NCBI RefSeq assembly: GCF_013410875.1
Contig: NZ_JACCCU010000001.1
Coordinates: forward strand, 248,001 to 312,000
From: Tunturiibacter empetritectus
GTDB taxonomy: Bacteria > Acidobacteriota > Terriglobia > Terriglobales > Acidobacteriaceae
DNA length: 64,000 bases
Direction of reading: 5' to 3'
Within the stretch, counting starts at the first letter, position 1, and the number at the start of each line of letters is the position of its first letter. The position numbers and the translations under genes were made by a program. Shown piece after piece: positions 8,625-17,337 of this stretch. The notes beneath the pieces were generated by a model, which was given only the letters and a program-made list of their open reading frames with translations, was not told the DNA's origin and did no database searches.

Positions 8625-9749
8625 CTATTGACGGGGAATGGAGTCGCGCTCAAGAAACATTCCCGAGACTTCTCTGCGCGAACCGCTGAGATTGGCCGAC
8701 CCTGCGCGTCCGATCGTACCCTTACCCGCCACCGCGACGTTGTCCCGCGTCAACTTGGCCTCATACATCATCGTATCGGCGGCCCGCAGAATCGTCTGAA
8801 CCGTATTCCCGTCCTCGGGAAAGCTCGCCAGCCCAAAGCTTCCCGAGAGGCCGAGCGCAAGCCCTGCACCCTCCAGAAAGCGCGCCGACCGCAAGTCCTC
8901 GCACAGCGCCATCGTGGTCCCGCTCGCCGCAGCTTTCCCTATCCCCGGCAGGAGTGCGACAAACTCATCCCCCCCATAACGAAAAGCCGCATTGTTCGGC
9001 CCCAGGCTGCGTCTCATCAACCCGCCGACCTCCGCCAATAGCCGACTCCCAATCAGATGGCCGTGGGTATCATTAACCGACTTGAAGTGATCCAAATCGA
9101 CGAACATCAAACTGAAGACCTGCCCGCGCCTCACCTCTTCCTCCAGCATGGTGTATAGGTGCCGAGCATTAAAAAGTCCCGTCACGTCGTCCGTAATGGT
9201 CAATTCTTGAATCAGTGTCATCGACCGTGCGTTCTGAATCGCGATTGCAGCGTAGTCGCAAAGAATCCGCAGAAACGAGATCGAATGTTCAGATAGCAGG
9301 TCGAGCTTGCTGTTCAGTAACTGAATCACGCCCAGTGTTTTATCGCCCGATCGTACCGGCACGCAGGCAATCGATTGGATCTTCAGATCAGGATGCTTAT
9401 TCGCAAATGCAGACCAGTGCGGATCAAGCGCCACGTCCGGAACCACCAATGGGTTCCCCGTCGCCGCTACCCATCCGGCAACTCCTTCCCCCATCGGGAC
9501 CCGCAGCCCCTTCAAAGTCTCCGCATTCTCTCCCACCGCGATCGCATAGTACAGCTCGCCCGATTTATCATCCACCATCAATAGCGACCACCGCTCGGGT
9601 CCGAAGAACTGCGCCATCTTGTTCATGATGGCCCCCAGAATCTCTTCCAGTTCGAGACTCGAAGTCAGCGCACGTGCCACGTCGTGGAACACTCGAAGGT
9701 GGTCCATTTGACGACTTTCGATCACTTCAAACTGCCGTCGATCCTTCAA
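8625..9749 (-). CDS. GAF-GGDEF diguanylate cyclase
   Basis: 374 residues. Residues about 20-170 form a GAF sensor domain; residues about 185-345 form a GGDEF domain with an intact YGGDEF motif and the FVDLDHFKSVND metal/GTP-binding segment, so cyclic di-GMP synthesis is expected. The RxxD product-inhibition site is absent: the four residues at that place are GPNN. No transmembrane segment, so it is cytosolic. The start is TTG at 9749 with GAGG seven nt upstream. A perfect inverted repeat lies just before the ribosome binding site. moaA lies upstream on the same strand, 112 bp away. Confidence 0.93.
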   Translation of the reverse strand: MKDRRQFEVIESRQMDHLRVFHDVARALTSSLELEEILGAIMNKMAQFFGPERWSLLMVDDKSGELYYAIAVGENAETLKGLRVPMGEGVAGWVAATGNPLVVPDVALDPHWSAFANKHPDLKIQSIACVPVRSGDKTLGVIQLLNSKLDLLSEHSISFLRILCDYAAIAIQNARSMTLIQELTITDDVTGLFNARHLYTMLEEEVRRGQVFSLMFVDLDHFKSVNDTHGHLIGSRLLAEVGGLMRRSLGPNNAAFRYGGDEFVALLPGIGKAAASGTTMALCEDLRSARFLEGAGLALGLSGSFGLASFPEDGNTVQTILRAADTMMYEAKLTRDNVAVAGKGTIGRAGSANLSGSRREVSGMFLERDSIPRQ

Positions 9750-9764
9750 TCGCTGTCCTCATGC

Positions 9765-9788
9765 ATATGTGCATTTTTTTGCACATAT
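9765..9788 (-). promoter_or_regulatory. Perfect inverted repeat in the leader of the GGDEF gene
   Basis: ATATGTGC, an eight-base T-rich loop, and GCACATAT, 16 nt upstream of the TTG start and just before its GAGG. It could be an operator for a dimeric regulator or an RNA hairpin that affects translation; it lacks a T-run in the minus direction, so it is not a good terminator for moaA. Confidence 0.45.
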
Positions 9789-9861
9789 CACATATCAGCC
9801 TCTCATAGCTCTCGCCATAATTCAACAGTCCACGGCAGAGACGACATAGTGACTGCGTTGC

Positions 9862-10944
9862 TCACCCACCGATATGAACCATACTTCGCGATGGCTTTTC
9901 AAAACCCGGTTCGCCAATGTGATGGCGCGCTTCCTTCCGCATCACGATCCTGCGAATATACGCAGCCAGCTCCTCATCCGTTCCGCCTCGCACCATCTCG
10001 CCATAGAGGTCGTGGTCGCTCTGCGAAAACAGACAAGTCCGTATCTTCCCATCCGAGGTCAGCCTCACTCGGCTACAGTGCCCGCAGAATGGACGCGACA
10101 CCGGCGCAATAATCCCGATCTCTCCCAGCCCATCATCAAAGGTGAACCGCTTCGCTGTTTCGCTGGCTGCGTGCGGAGCCATCTCCACCAGGGGGCGGTA
10201 CGCATTCAGCCGCTCCACGATCTCGTCCAATGAGACGACAGACTCCCTCTTCCAGCTTCGGTCTTCTTCCAGAGGCATCCATTCGATGAACCGAACGATC
10301 ACTCCCTCACGCCGCGAGAACTCCGCGAACTGCTCAATCTGTCCATCGTTGAACCCGCGCAGCAGCACGCAGTTCACCTTCACCGGTCCCAGCCCCACCG
10401 ATTGAGCCTCACGAACTCCCGCCAGCACCCTTTCATAGCTCTGCGGAACGCGTGTGATCGCACCGAACGTCTCCGCATCCACCGCATCCATGCTGACCGT
10501 GACACGATTCAGCCCTGCATCCTTCAGCGGCTGAGCAAGTCCCTTCAGCAGATGACCGTTCGTGGTAAGGGCGATATCCAACGGATCACCCTGATTGCCT
10601 GCCGGGCTTCCATCGGGTAGAAATGCCGTCCGCATCTCGGACAGCTCGCGAACCATCTCGATCAGGCCCGACCGCAGTAGAGGTTCCCCTCCGGTCAGCC
10701 TCACCTTCTCCACTCCCAGTGAGACGAAGACCCGCACCATCCTCAGATAGTCTTCAATCGGAAGTTCGGCGAATTGGGCTCCTTCATTACCAGTCCGGCA
10801 ATAGACGCACTTGTAGTTGCAGCGGTCAGTCACCGAGACACGCAGGTCGGTAATGCACCTGCCAAACTTGTCTCGCAGTCTGGCCGGAACCTGAAACGCC
10901 TGCTCTTCCAGCTCCAGAATCGCGGTATTTCCATCGTTAATCAT
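9862..10944 (-). CDS. moaA: GTP 3',8-cyclase MoaA (molybdenum cofactor biosynthesis)
   Basis: Radical SAM enzyme of the first step of molybdopterin synthesis, converting GTP to 3',8-cyclo-7,8-dihydro-GTP. The radical SAM cluster motif CNYKCVYC lies near residue 43, followed by KVRLTGGEPLL. The second cluster motif CGHCSRVRLTSDGKIRTC lies near the C-terminus, and the chain ends in the GG dipeptide required in this family. ATG at 10944 is used; an in-frame TTG at 10968 would add eight residues. No other moa gene is in the window. Confidence 0.96.
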   Translation of the reverse strand: MINDGNTAILELEEQAFQVPARLRDKFGRCITDLRVSVTDRCNYKCVYCRTGNEGAQFAELPIEDYLRMVRVFVSLGVEKVRLTGGEPLLRSGLIEMVRELSEMRTAFLPDGSPAGNQGDPLDIALTTNGHLLKGLAQPLKDAGLNRVTVSMDAVDAETFGAITRVPQSYERVLAGVREAQSVGLGPVKVNCVLLRGFNDGQIEQFAEFSRREGVIVRFIEWMPLEEDRSWKRESVVSLDEIVERLNAYRPLVEMAPHAASETAKRFTFDDGLGEIGIIAPVSRPFCGHCSRVRLTSDGKIRTCLFSQSDHDLYGEMVRGGTDEELAAYIRRIVMRKEARHHIGEPGFEKPSRSMVHIGG

Positions 10945-11308
10945 CAAGAAAACGTACCCGGATGCCAACTGCCAATATCTACAAACTTTAGATGCAAATG
11001 GCTCAAAAAGCGAAGCTAAATAAAGCCGGAATCTCTGCAGAATCAGTGGATCAGACGGCTATGCTCAAGCCGCACCCGATCGTGGGGCTACTTTTGTGAT
11101 TTCATCTTTTGGCGCAATACGGATGTGCTGCCACAGAATCGCTCAGCAACCGGGATTCCTCTAAGCAGAAAACGCTGTTGCATCTCTGGCATCAGCGTCG
11201 CCTGACCCTAACGCGAAGAATATCAGCATCACGACGATTGGCAACAGCATTTATAAACGCCCAACTCCTAAGTCATGTAGACCCTCAAGGGTAGGGCGTT
11301 CTGTCACT
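10945..11308. other. Intergenic region upstream of moaA
   Basis: About 360 bp. I looked for a molybdenum cofactor riboswitch on the minus strand but could not draw a convincing fold. No gene longer than 60 codons looks real here. It probably contains the moaA promoter. Confidence 0.5.
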
Positions 11309-11593
11309 TCAGTAGCTGAGAAACTCGTTGCTACCGCGCTTCAATCGAACCCCTACGATGGCGAAGACCAGCGCAGCCGTGAAGGTGATCGCGTTCCAAT
11401 AAACGACCGGATGCGCCCAGCCCGGCGACAAAGTCAGGTCCTGTCCGCTCCACAACGTCAGCAGCGTAGCCACGATCAGGCTCTGAAAGCTGAGCACCAG
11501 GAAGAGTTGGCCGCGACGTCGGCGTTTATCCAGTCGTTCCACCTCATCCGGCGTCAAGTTGCGTTCTTCGATTGGAAGCAGTGCATTCGCCAT
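11309..11593 (-). CDS. Small membrane protein, two transmembrane helices
   Basis: 94 residues: a charged cytoplasmic N-terminus (DEVERLDKRRRRGQ), then hydrophobic helices LFLVLSFQSLIVATLLTLW and VVYWNAITFTAALVFAIVGV, then a short basic tail. A signal-less inner-membrane protein of unknown function. Typical codon use for the window and no overlapping better frame support it as real. Confidence 0.65.
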   Translation of the reverse strand: MANALLPIEERNLTPDEVERLDKRRRRGQLFLVLSFQSLIVATLLTLWSGQDLTLSPGWAHPVVYWNAITFTAALVFAIVGVRLKRGSNEFLSY

Positions 11594-11764
11594 CGCGTTC
11601 TTGGTCTCCCTGGTCTTTCCTGTTTATCACAGCCCGAGCCGGGCAAAGTCTCCGAAGCATCGGCCTAAGTTTGTATTAAATCACAGCCTGCCCGGATCGA
11701 CCGAGCCGGTGTAAAAACTCTTTGCCGGAGGGCCCAAATCAGCATCCAGCCGTCCCGCGATCGA

Positions 11765-12049
11765 CTAAATAAATGCGACTGACTGAATCCCCACCACATC
11801 GAACCGCTTACGGCACCGGATATTTTTGCATCCCATCGGATCATCGCGGCGAACCATATAACTCTGAGCCTTGGCAAAACGAGCCCGGTCGCGATCGTCG
11901 GCACCCCGCGGAAGCTGCGCCTTCTTCCTTCGCACCACCCATTCGATCTGGTACTCCCCCTGTTGCCCGCAGTGGGGGCAGGTCATCACATGCGTCCGCT
12001 GCTCCGCCCGCTCATCAAAAAAGTCCCGCTCTTCCATCCAGCACCTCAT
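11765..12049 (-). CDS. Small zinc-ribbon protein
   Basis: 94 residues. CPHCGQQGEYQIEW (near residue 24) and CKNIRCRKRF near the C-terminus supply two CxxC/CxxxxC metal ligands about 45 residues apart, with basic residues between, so a zinc-ribbon fold is likely. Met1 (12049) or Met5 (12037) could be the start. Function unknown; nucleic acid binding is plausible. Confidence 0.65.
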   Translation of the reverse strand: MRCWMEERDFFDERAEQRTHVMTCPHCGQQGEYQIEWVVRRKKAQLPRGADDRDRARFAKAQSYMVRRDDPMGCKNIRCRKRFDVVGIQSVAFI

Positions 12050-12180
12050 CCGATCCTCGACCCCAACCTGAGGTCGAATCTCTTCTGCAATCCTGCCTTA
12101 GATGCCCCCTGACAAGCAAGAGTCATGCATAATCACGAGGGGCTTCCGAGCCCGGAACCAAACTCGAGGAAGGAAGACGG

Positions 12181-12363
12181 ATGAGCAAGCCCAAAAAGCA
12201 GGTCTTCTCCAAGATCAAGGCCGTCAAAGCCAACGCCCGCGAGCGCGTCGGCACTCCGCCCCCAGAGCGTGTCCTTCCCGACCCCAAACAAAAGCTGGCC
12301 GCCAGTCCCAAACACAAGCCAACCCTGGCCGACCTGCTCAACTCCACAGGAGAAGATCAATGA
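12181..12363 (+). CDS. Small basic protein coupled to the SIMPL-domain gene
   Basis: 60 residues, rich in lysine and proline, no predicted fold. A good ribosome binding site (GAGGAAGGA) precedes the ATG, and the stop overlaps the next ATG (ATGA at 12360-12363), which argues for a real translated gene coupled to the downstream secreted protein. The end TLADLLNSTGEDQ looks ordered. Function unknown. Confidence 0.6.
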   Translation: MSKPKKQVFSKIKAVKANARERVGTPPPERVLPDPKQKLAASPKHKPTLADLLNSTGEDQ

Positions 12364-13091
12364 CCATCCCCCGCCTCGCTCCGTTTGCCCTCTGTGCTAC
12401 CTTTTTCGCCATGACAGTCCACGCTCAAACCATTCAGGTCAGCAAAGACAACCGCACTATCGCAATTACAGCCACCGACAAGGTTCTCGTTCTCGCCGAC
12501 GTCGCGACGCTCCACATCGGCTTCATCGCCTACGGCCCGGACAGCGACTCAGCCTACGCCGTCGGCTCCCGCACCTCCAACGCCATCGTCAAGGCGCTCA
12601 CCTCCGCCGGCGTCCCCAACGACTCCATCGAGAGCGAAAATCAAAACGTCTCCCCGGTGCAGGAGTACCAGATCGACAAGCTCACACCAGCCGAGAAGGC
12701 CCAGCGCAAGTTCCAGGTCACGCAGAGCTGGACCGTCCGGACCAGCGCAAATGATGCCGCCAAAGTCCTCGACCTCGCGGTGAAAGCCGGGGCCAACCAA
12801 TCCGGACAGATCGACTGGAGCCTCAAGGACGAGAACGCCCCGCAGTCCGAAGCTGCCACCAAAGCGCTCCAGCGCGCGCGTATCGTCGCTGAAGAGATGG
12901 CGAAGGGCCTGAACGCAAAACTTGGCACACTCCTCTACGCCAGCAATGAAACCCAGGCGGAGCCACCGCGTCCCCTCATGCGAGCCATGGCTGCTGCTCC
13001 CATGGCCAAGACCGACGTAGCGCCCCTGGCCATCAACCCACGTCAGATCGAAAAAACAGCAACCGTCTATGCCGTCTTCGCCATAGAATAG
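12360..13091 (+). CDS. Secreted SIMPL-domain (DUF541) protein
   Basis: 243 residues with a signal peptide ending HAQ. The pattern ATDKVLVLADVATLHIGF, RTSNAIVKALTSAGVPNDSIES, then YQV...TVRTSANDAAKVLDLAVKAGA is the SIMPL/DUF541 fold of periplasmic proteins such as YggE, linked to oxidative stress protection. The start at 12360 overlaps the stop of the 60-residue gene; a longer frame back to 12102 would run antisense-like through that gene and is rejected. Confidence 0.9.
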   Translation: MTIPRLAPFALCATFFAMTVHAQTIQVSKDNRTIAITATDKVLVLADVATLHIGFIAYGPDSDSAYAVGSRTSNAIVKALTSAGVPNDSIESENQNVSPVQEYQIDKLTPAEKAQRKFQVTQSWTVRTSANDAAKVLDLAVKAGANQSGQIDWSLKDENAPQSEAATKALQRARIVAEEMAKGLNAKLGTLLYASNETQAEPPRPLMRAMAAAPMAKTDVAPLAINPRQIEKTATVYAVFAIE

Positions 13092-13143
13092 GCGAACCAA
13101 AGATTCGCCAGTCCGGCATCGGACGAAAGACAGCGAGGGAACC

Positions 13144-13956
13144 ATGCCAATCCATACGTACCGCGAACTCAAACCCACTCCCGAAGCTGAGGCCCTCTAT
13201 CGTCGCTGGCTCGCCAAGCTTAACGACGAGTTCACCCGGCAGCAATCGCCCGACCGCCGCTCCGAGGTCGTCCGCGACGAGCTCTACCAGATCTACTTCG
13301 GCCGGCCCCACGGCGGGCACATCAAGGCGGTCCTCAACAGCGAACTCGCCATGTACTGCCTCTCCGAGAGCTTCGACCCCCGCAACATTACGCTCGAACC
13401 CGAGTACTACGGCGACATCGACGCCGAGCAGTACGCCATCCGCAAGCCGCTCATCTGGTTCTGGCAGATGTTCGATCGTTCCCCCCTTGGCCTCAACCAC
13501 TGGCTGGGCTTCCGCTTCCGCTGCATGCTTGGCCGCCATATCTTCCGGCACCTCGGCAAGCACGTCAAAATCTTTCACAACGTCGAGTTCACCTACGGCT
13601 ACAACCTCACCATCGAGGACTCCTGCACCATCCACAAGAACGTCCTGCTCGACGACCGCGGCGAGATCATCCTGCATGAGGGCACCAGCGTCTCCGACTA
13701 CGCCAACGTCTACTCGCACACCCACGACATCAACAATCAATCGAACATCACCAATAAGGTGACCGAACTCGGCCCCCGCGCCCGTGTCACCTATCACGCC
13801 ACCGTCCTCGCCGGAGCCAACATCGGCGAAGACGGCATGCTCGGAGCCATGGCGCTCGCCACCAAACCCGTGCCACAGGAGACCGTCTCGGTCGGCATCC
13901 CTGCCAAGGCAAAGACCCGCAAGCAGGCTACCCAACTCGCCGCCGAAACGCTTTAG
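13144..13956 (+). CDS. Hexapeptide-repeat (left-handed beta-helix) acyltransferase
   Basis: 270 residues. The N-terminal half is helical and specific to this subgroup; residues about 130-260 show repeated hexapeptides (LTIEDSCTIHKNVLLDDRGEIILHEG type, then GANIGEDGMLGAMALAT and VSVGIPAK) as in the maltose/galactoside O-acetyltransferase family, including the DYANVYSHTHDIN segment with likely catalytic histidines. Probably transfers an acyl group to a sugar or cell-surface component. Starts 52 bp after the SIMPL gene, same strand. Confidence 0.85.
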   Translation: MPIHTYRELKPTPEAEALYRRWLAKLNDEFTRQQSPDRRSEVVRDELYQIYFGRPHGGHIKAVLNSELAMYCLSESFDPRNITLEPEYYGDIDAEQYAIRKPLIWFWQMFDRSPLGLNHWLGFRFRCMLGRHIFRHLGKHVKIFHNVEFTYGYNLTIEDSCTIHKNVLLDDRGEIILHEGTSVSDYANVYSHTHDINNQSNITNKVTELGPRARVTYHATVLAGANIGEDGMLGAMALATKPVPQETVSVGIPAKAKTRKQATQLAAETL

Positions 13957-13999
13957 TCCTAGAGGCTGCCTGCAGATTTGCCGCCTGCAAAGCACCTTA

Positions 14000-14031
14000 G
14001 TCCTCTCTCGCAGATTTTTGCGAGAGAGGAC
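14000..14031. terminator. Strong hairpin after the acyltransferase gene
   Basis: TCCTCTCTCGCA, loop GATTTT, TGCGAGAGAGGA: a perfect 12-bp stem, extended by a G-C pair on the outside. There is no T-run after it, so termination is inferred from position only. Confidence 0.5.
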
Positions 14032-14095
14032 GGCTTGAATGCGGCACAGCATCTTTACGGTCTCCTCACGCGAACTTCAGTAAACTCGAGCCTGT

Positions 14096-14797
14096 ATGAA
14101 TCAGGAAGTTGTCCTCATCGTCTTTCAGGTCGTCGTTCTGGTCCTGGCGTTCAGCATCCACGAGTCGGCCCACGCCTGGACCGCCTGGCGTCTCGGCGAT
14201 CCCACCGCCAAGATGCTCGGACGCGTCACGCTCAACCCCCTCAAGCATCTTGACCCCTTCGGCTCTGTCCTCATGCCGCTGCTGGCCCTGGTCTATCACT
14301 GGCCGCTCATCGGCTGGGCCAAGCCGACTCCGGTGACCGCGCGCAACTTCAAGAACTACCGACGCGACGACATCCTCGTCACCCTCGCAGGCCCTGTCAG
14401 CAACCTGCTTTCGGCTACCGTCGCGCTCCTTCTTCTTGTGCTCATCAAACACCTTGTCCCTGGCGGAGTTCTCGCGATCGGCACCGCGATGGCGCTGGCT
14501 TCGCACATCCCCGGCATCGCTACCGACAATCTTCCGGCGCTCTTTCCCATCGCGCTCTTTCTCTACTTTGTCATCCTGATCAATCTGCTGCTCTTCGTCT
14601 TCAACCTCATCCCGATCCCGCCGCTCGACGGAAGCCACGTTCTACGGCACTTTCTGCCTTACAGGGTCCTTCAGGTCTATGACCGCTTCGCCATGTTCGG
14701 CATGATCCTTCTGTTTCTGGTGGGTGGAAGCTTCATCTTCGGCGTCTTCTTTACTCCGCTTTTGAACACCTTCAACCACATTCTGTTCACCTTGTAG
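14096..14797 (+). CDS. Site-2 protease family (M50) membrane metalloprotease
   Basis: 233 residues, about six transmembrane segments. The zinc motif HESAH (HExxH) lies in the first helix near residue 23, and the third ligand region NLIPIPPLDGSHV lies near residue 180. This is the short M50 type without PDZ domains, found in many bacteria; intramembrane cleavage of a regulator or protein quality control are possible roles. Followed by the G/T-rich intergenic region before trpS. Confidence 0.93.
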   Translation: MNQEVVLIVFQVVVLVLAFSIHESAHAWTAWRLGDPTAKMLGRVTLNPLKHLDPFGSVLMPLLALVYHWPLIGWAKPTPVTARNFKNYRRDDILVTLAGPVSNLLSATVALLLLVLIKHLVPGGVLAIGTAMALASHIPGIATDNLPALFPIALFLYFVILINLLLFVFNLIPIPPLDGSHVLRHFLPYRVLQVYDRFAMFGMILLFLVGGSFIFGVFFTPLLNTFNHILFTL

Positions 14798-15128
14798 AGC
14801 GGATGTTTGCGGAAAAAAAGTGGAGCCGCACCGGACGGGTTTTCCGTTGATTTTCTGGAGTTTTTGAGGGGTGTTTTGGAAAAAGCGGGTGTTTCGACGT
14901 GGTTTTTTTGTGGTGAGATCGTGGTGGAGTGCGTGGTAGACGTGGTGGCTTGACCGTCGTCTTCCGACGCTGAAAAAATACGCCACGAATCTCAACTATT
15001 TTTCGCTGCTGCTTTTTACCGAAGTAGGTCGTCCCTTTTTTCTGCCTTCTTTTGCCGGAAGGTCCTCCCTACGCGGGGCGCTGGCGCCATTGTCGGCCCG
15101 AATCATTTACCCTTAGCACTTGATCGCA
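14798..15128. other. G/T-rich intergenic region before trpS
   Basis: 331 bp. From about 14820 to 14950 the plus strand is strongly G/T-rich, with T-tracts and a cluster of GTGGT pentamers (listed separately). Reading frames here, including a His/Thr-rich minus-strand one, look like by-products of composition. It should also contain the trpS promoter, which I could not place. Confidence 0.6.
14899..14946 (+). repeat. GTGGT array at near-helical spacing
   Basis: GTGGT begins at 14899, 14910, 14921, 14933 and 14942, steps of 11, 11, 12 and 9 bp (mean 10.75). All five are on the same strand and so on about the same face of the helix. Confidence 0.6.
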
Positions 15129-16262
15129 ATGACTGAAAAAAACAACGACTCCTTGAAATCTTCACAGACATCTTTACAGCCATCTTCACGTCCCCGCGTC
15201 CTTAGCGGCATGCGGCCCACCGGCCGTCTCCACCTGGGCAACTACATGGGCGCGCTCTACAACTGGGTCCAGCTCCAGCGCCAGTACGACTGCTACTTCT
15301 TCATCGCGGACCTCCACGCTCTCACCACCGACTACGCCGACCCGACTACCCTCCGTCAGAGCATCCGCGACGTGGCCCTGGACTTCCTGTCCGCCGGTCT
15401 TGACCCGGAGCAGAGCACCATCTTCATCCAGTCCCATGTTCCCCAGCACGCTGAGCTGTTCACGCTCTTCAGCATGTTCACGCCGCTGCCCTGGCTCGAG
15501 CGCGTCCCTACCTATAAGGACCAGCAGGAGCAGCTCCGCGAGAAGGACCTGAACACCTACGGCTTCCTTGGCTATCCCCTGCTTCAGGCCGCCGATATCC
15601 TCCTCTACCAGCCCGACTTTGTCCCCGTAGGACAGGATCAGGTCGCGCACGTGGAGTTGACCCGCGAGGTTGCCCGCCGCTTCAATGCGCTTTACTGCTC
15701 GCAGCCAACCCCCGCCATCGAGAAGGCTCGCGAAGACCACTCCGACCGGGAGATTCTCGCCGCTGAGCTCTCCGCCAACACCGTCGTAGACGGCATCCTG
15801 CCCGAGCCGAAGGTTTTGCTGACCCCGTCGCCCAAGCTCCCTGGTCTCGATGGCCGCAAGATGTCCAAGAGCTACGGAAACACCATCATGCTCTCCGAGC
15901 CTGAGGCCGATCTCCGCGCCAAGCTGAAGACCATGGTCACTGACCCGGCGCGCATCCGCCGCACCGACCCCGGTAATCCCGATATCTGTCCCGTCTTCGA
16001 TCTGCACAAGGTCTTCTCCACGGAGGAGACGCGGGCTGCGGTTCGCGAGGGCTGCACGACGGCAGGCATCGGCTGCATCGAGTGCAAGGGCTGGGTTGCA
16101 GATGCGATCGTCCGCGAGATCGCCCCGATCCAGGAGCGTCGGCGCGCCCTCGAAGCCGACCCCGGCCAGGTCGACGCCATCTTATGGGATGGCTCCGCCC
16201 GCGCCCGCCAACGCGCCATTCAGACCCTGCAGCACGTCCGGCAGGCTATCGGCCTCGAGTAA
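15129..16262 (+). CDS. trpS: Tryptophanyl-tRNA synthetase
   Basis: 377 residues; charges tRNA-Trp. The class I signatures are present: PTGRLHLGNYMGAL (HIGH-like motif, near residue 30) and KMSKSYGNTI (KMSKS, near residue 245). A Ser/Gln-rich N-terminal extension of about 20 residues precedes the catalytic core. ATG at 15129 is used; a TTG at 15120 would add three residues. The next gene, scpA, begins 5 bp after the stop, so the two are likely co-transcribed. Confidence 0.97.
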   Translation: MTEKNNDSLKSSQTSLQPSSRPRVLSGMRPTGRLHLGNYMGALYNWVQLQRQYDCYFFIADLHALTTDYADPTTLRQSIRDVALDFLSAGLDPEQSTIFIQSHVPQHAELFTLFSMFTPLPWLERVPTYKDQQEQLREKDLNTYGFLGYPLLQAADILLYQPDFVPVGQDQVAHVELTREVARRFNALYCSQPTPAIEKAREDHSDREILAAELSANTVVDGILPEPKVLLTPSPKLPGLDGRKMSKSYGNTIMLSEPEADLRAKLKTMVTDPARIRRTDPGNPDICPVFDLHKVFSTEETRAAVREGCTTAGIGCIECKGWVADAIVREIAPIQERRRALEADPGQVDAILWDGSARARQRAIQTLQHVRQAIGLE

Positions 16263-16267
16263 CGACC

Positions 16268-17332
16268 ATGCCCGACGAAACTCTACCTCCCCAATTCGTG
16301 ACAGAAGAGGCAAAGCCCAACGAGCGGATAGCCGCAGCTGAAGAGGCCGTGTCGGAGAATGTTGTCTCCGACGCCCCGGACAGCACCCCGGCAGCTTCTT
16401 CTACCGGCGGGACGGAACCGGCGACTTCAGGGGCCAGCGAACCCTTCGCGCTCCAGCATCCGCCTGTCCCACCCCCGGCGCCTGACCCCAAGCGCGTCGC
16501 CAGGGAGAAGGACAAGGAAAAAGAGGAGGCCTCACAGTCGCCCTTCTCCGTCACCGTCGGCCAGGTCTACGACGGTCCGCTCGATCTTCTCCTCGACCTG
16601 ATCCGCAAGCAGAATATCGACATCTACGACATCCCCATCGCGCGCATCACCAGCCAGTTTCTCGAGTACACCCATCACCTCAAACAGGTCGACGTCGACG
16701 CCGCAGGCGAGTTCATCTACATGGCCTCGCTGCTGATCCACATCAAGTCGAAGACACTGCTCCCGCGCGATCCCTCTGACGTCCTCAGCGGCGACCCCGA
16801 AGACCCGCGCCGCGAACTGGTCGAGCGGCTCCTCGAACACGAGCGCTTTAAAGCTGCCGCCCAGATGCTCTTGCAGAAACAGCAGATCGAAGAGGCGACC
16901 TGGACCAACTCCGGCCTCAGAAACTTTCGCAAGGATATTGGTGAAGCCGGTGCTCCCACGCTCGACGAAGACCGCGAGATCGACGCCGACACCGTTGATC
17001 TGGTCCGCGTCTTTCAGGACATCCTCCTCCGTCTGCGCGAGCGCCCCATCCTCAACGTTGACGAAGAGTCGGTCACGGTCGCGCAGATGATCGACTATGT
17101 CAAACGCCGTCTGTTGATGGAAGACAAGCCGATCAGCCTCAAGCGGCTGCTCCATAACACCCACACCGAGCGTGCTCTGATTTGCATGTTCCTTGCGATG
17201 TTAGAACTCGTGCGGCTGCAGGCCGTGCTGCTCCATCAGCCGGATGCGCAAGGCGACATTCTCATCAAGAAGACGGAAAACTTCGACCAGGTCTTTACCG
17301 ATCAGGCTCAGGCTCGGGACGACTGGCGGTAA
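16268..17332 (+). CDS. scpA: Segregation and condensation protein A (kleisin)
   Basis: 354 residues, against about 250 for typical ScpA. Residues 1-90 are a low-complexity Pro/Ala/Glu-rich extension; the ScpA domain starts at FSVTVGQVYDGPLDLLLDLI and continues through IYDIPIARITSQFLEY to the C-terminal winged helix (KPISLKRLLHNTHTERALICMFLAMLELVRL). ScpA joins SMC and ScpB in the bacterial condensin for chromosome segregation. ATG at 16268 is 5 bp after trpS; the open frame extends back into trpS but has no better start. The repeat element begins 5 bp after its stop. scpB lies about 3 kb away, beyond two unrelated genes. Confidence 0.95.
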   Translation: MPDETLPPQFVTEEAKPNERIAAAEEAVSENVVSDAPDSTPAASSTGGTEPATSGASEPFALQHPPVPPPAPDPKRVAREKDKEKEEASQSPFSVTVGQVYDGPLDLLLDLIRKQNIDIYDIPIARITSQFLEYTHHLKQVDVDAAGEFIYMASLLIHIKSKTLLPRDPSDVLSGDPEDPRRELVERLLEHERFKAAAQMLLQKQQIEEATWTNSGLRNFRKDIGEAGAPTLDEDREIDADTVDLVRVFQDILLRLRERPILNVDEESVTVAQMIDYVKRRLLMEDKPISLKRLLHNTHTERALICMFLAMLELVRLQAVLLHQPDAQGDILIKKTENFDQVFTDQAQARDDWR

Positions 17333-17337
17333 GAACG

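Noticed and set aside
10945..11308. Molybdenum cofactor riboswitch upstream of moaA
   Set aside because: No convincing conserved stems could be drawn by eye; a covariance-model search would decide.
12102..12359. Longer start for the SIMPL-domain gene
   Set aside because: It would run through the coupled 60-residue gene in another frame and place the signal peptide internally.
14642..14995. 117-codon His/Lys/Thr-rich minus-strand frame in the G/T-rich region
   Set aside because: Its composition mirrors the G/T skew of the other strand and it overlaps the protease gene; probably a spurious frame.
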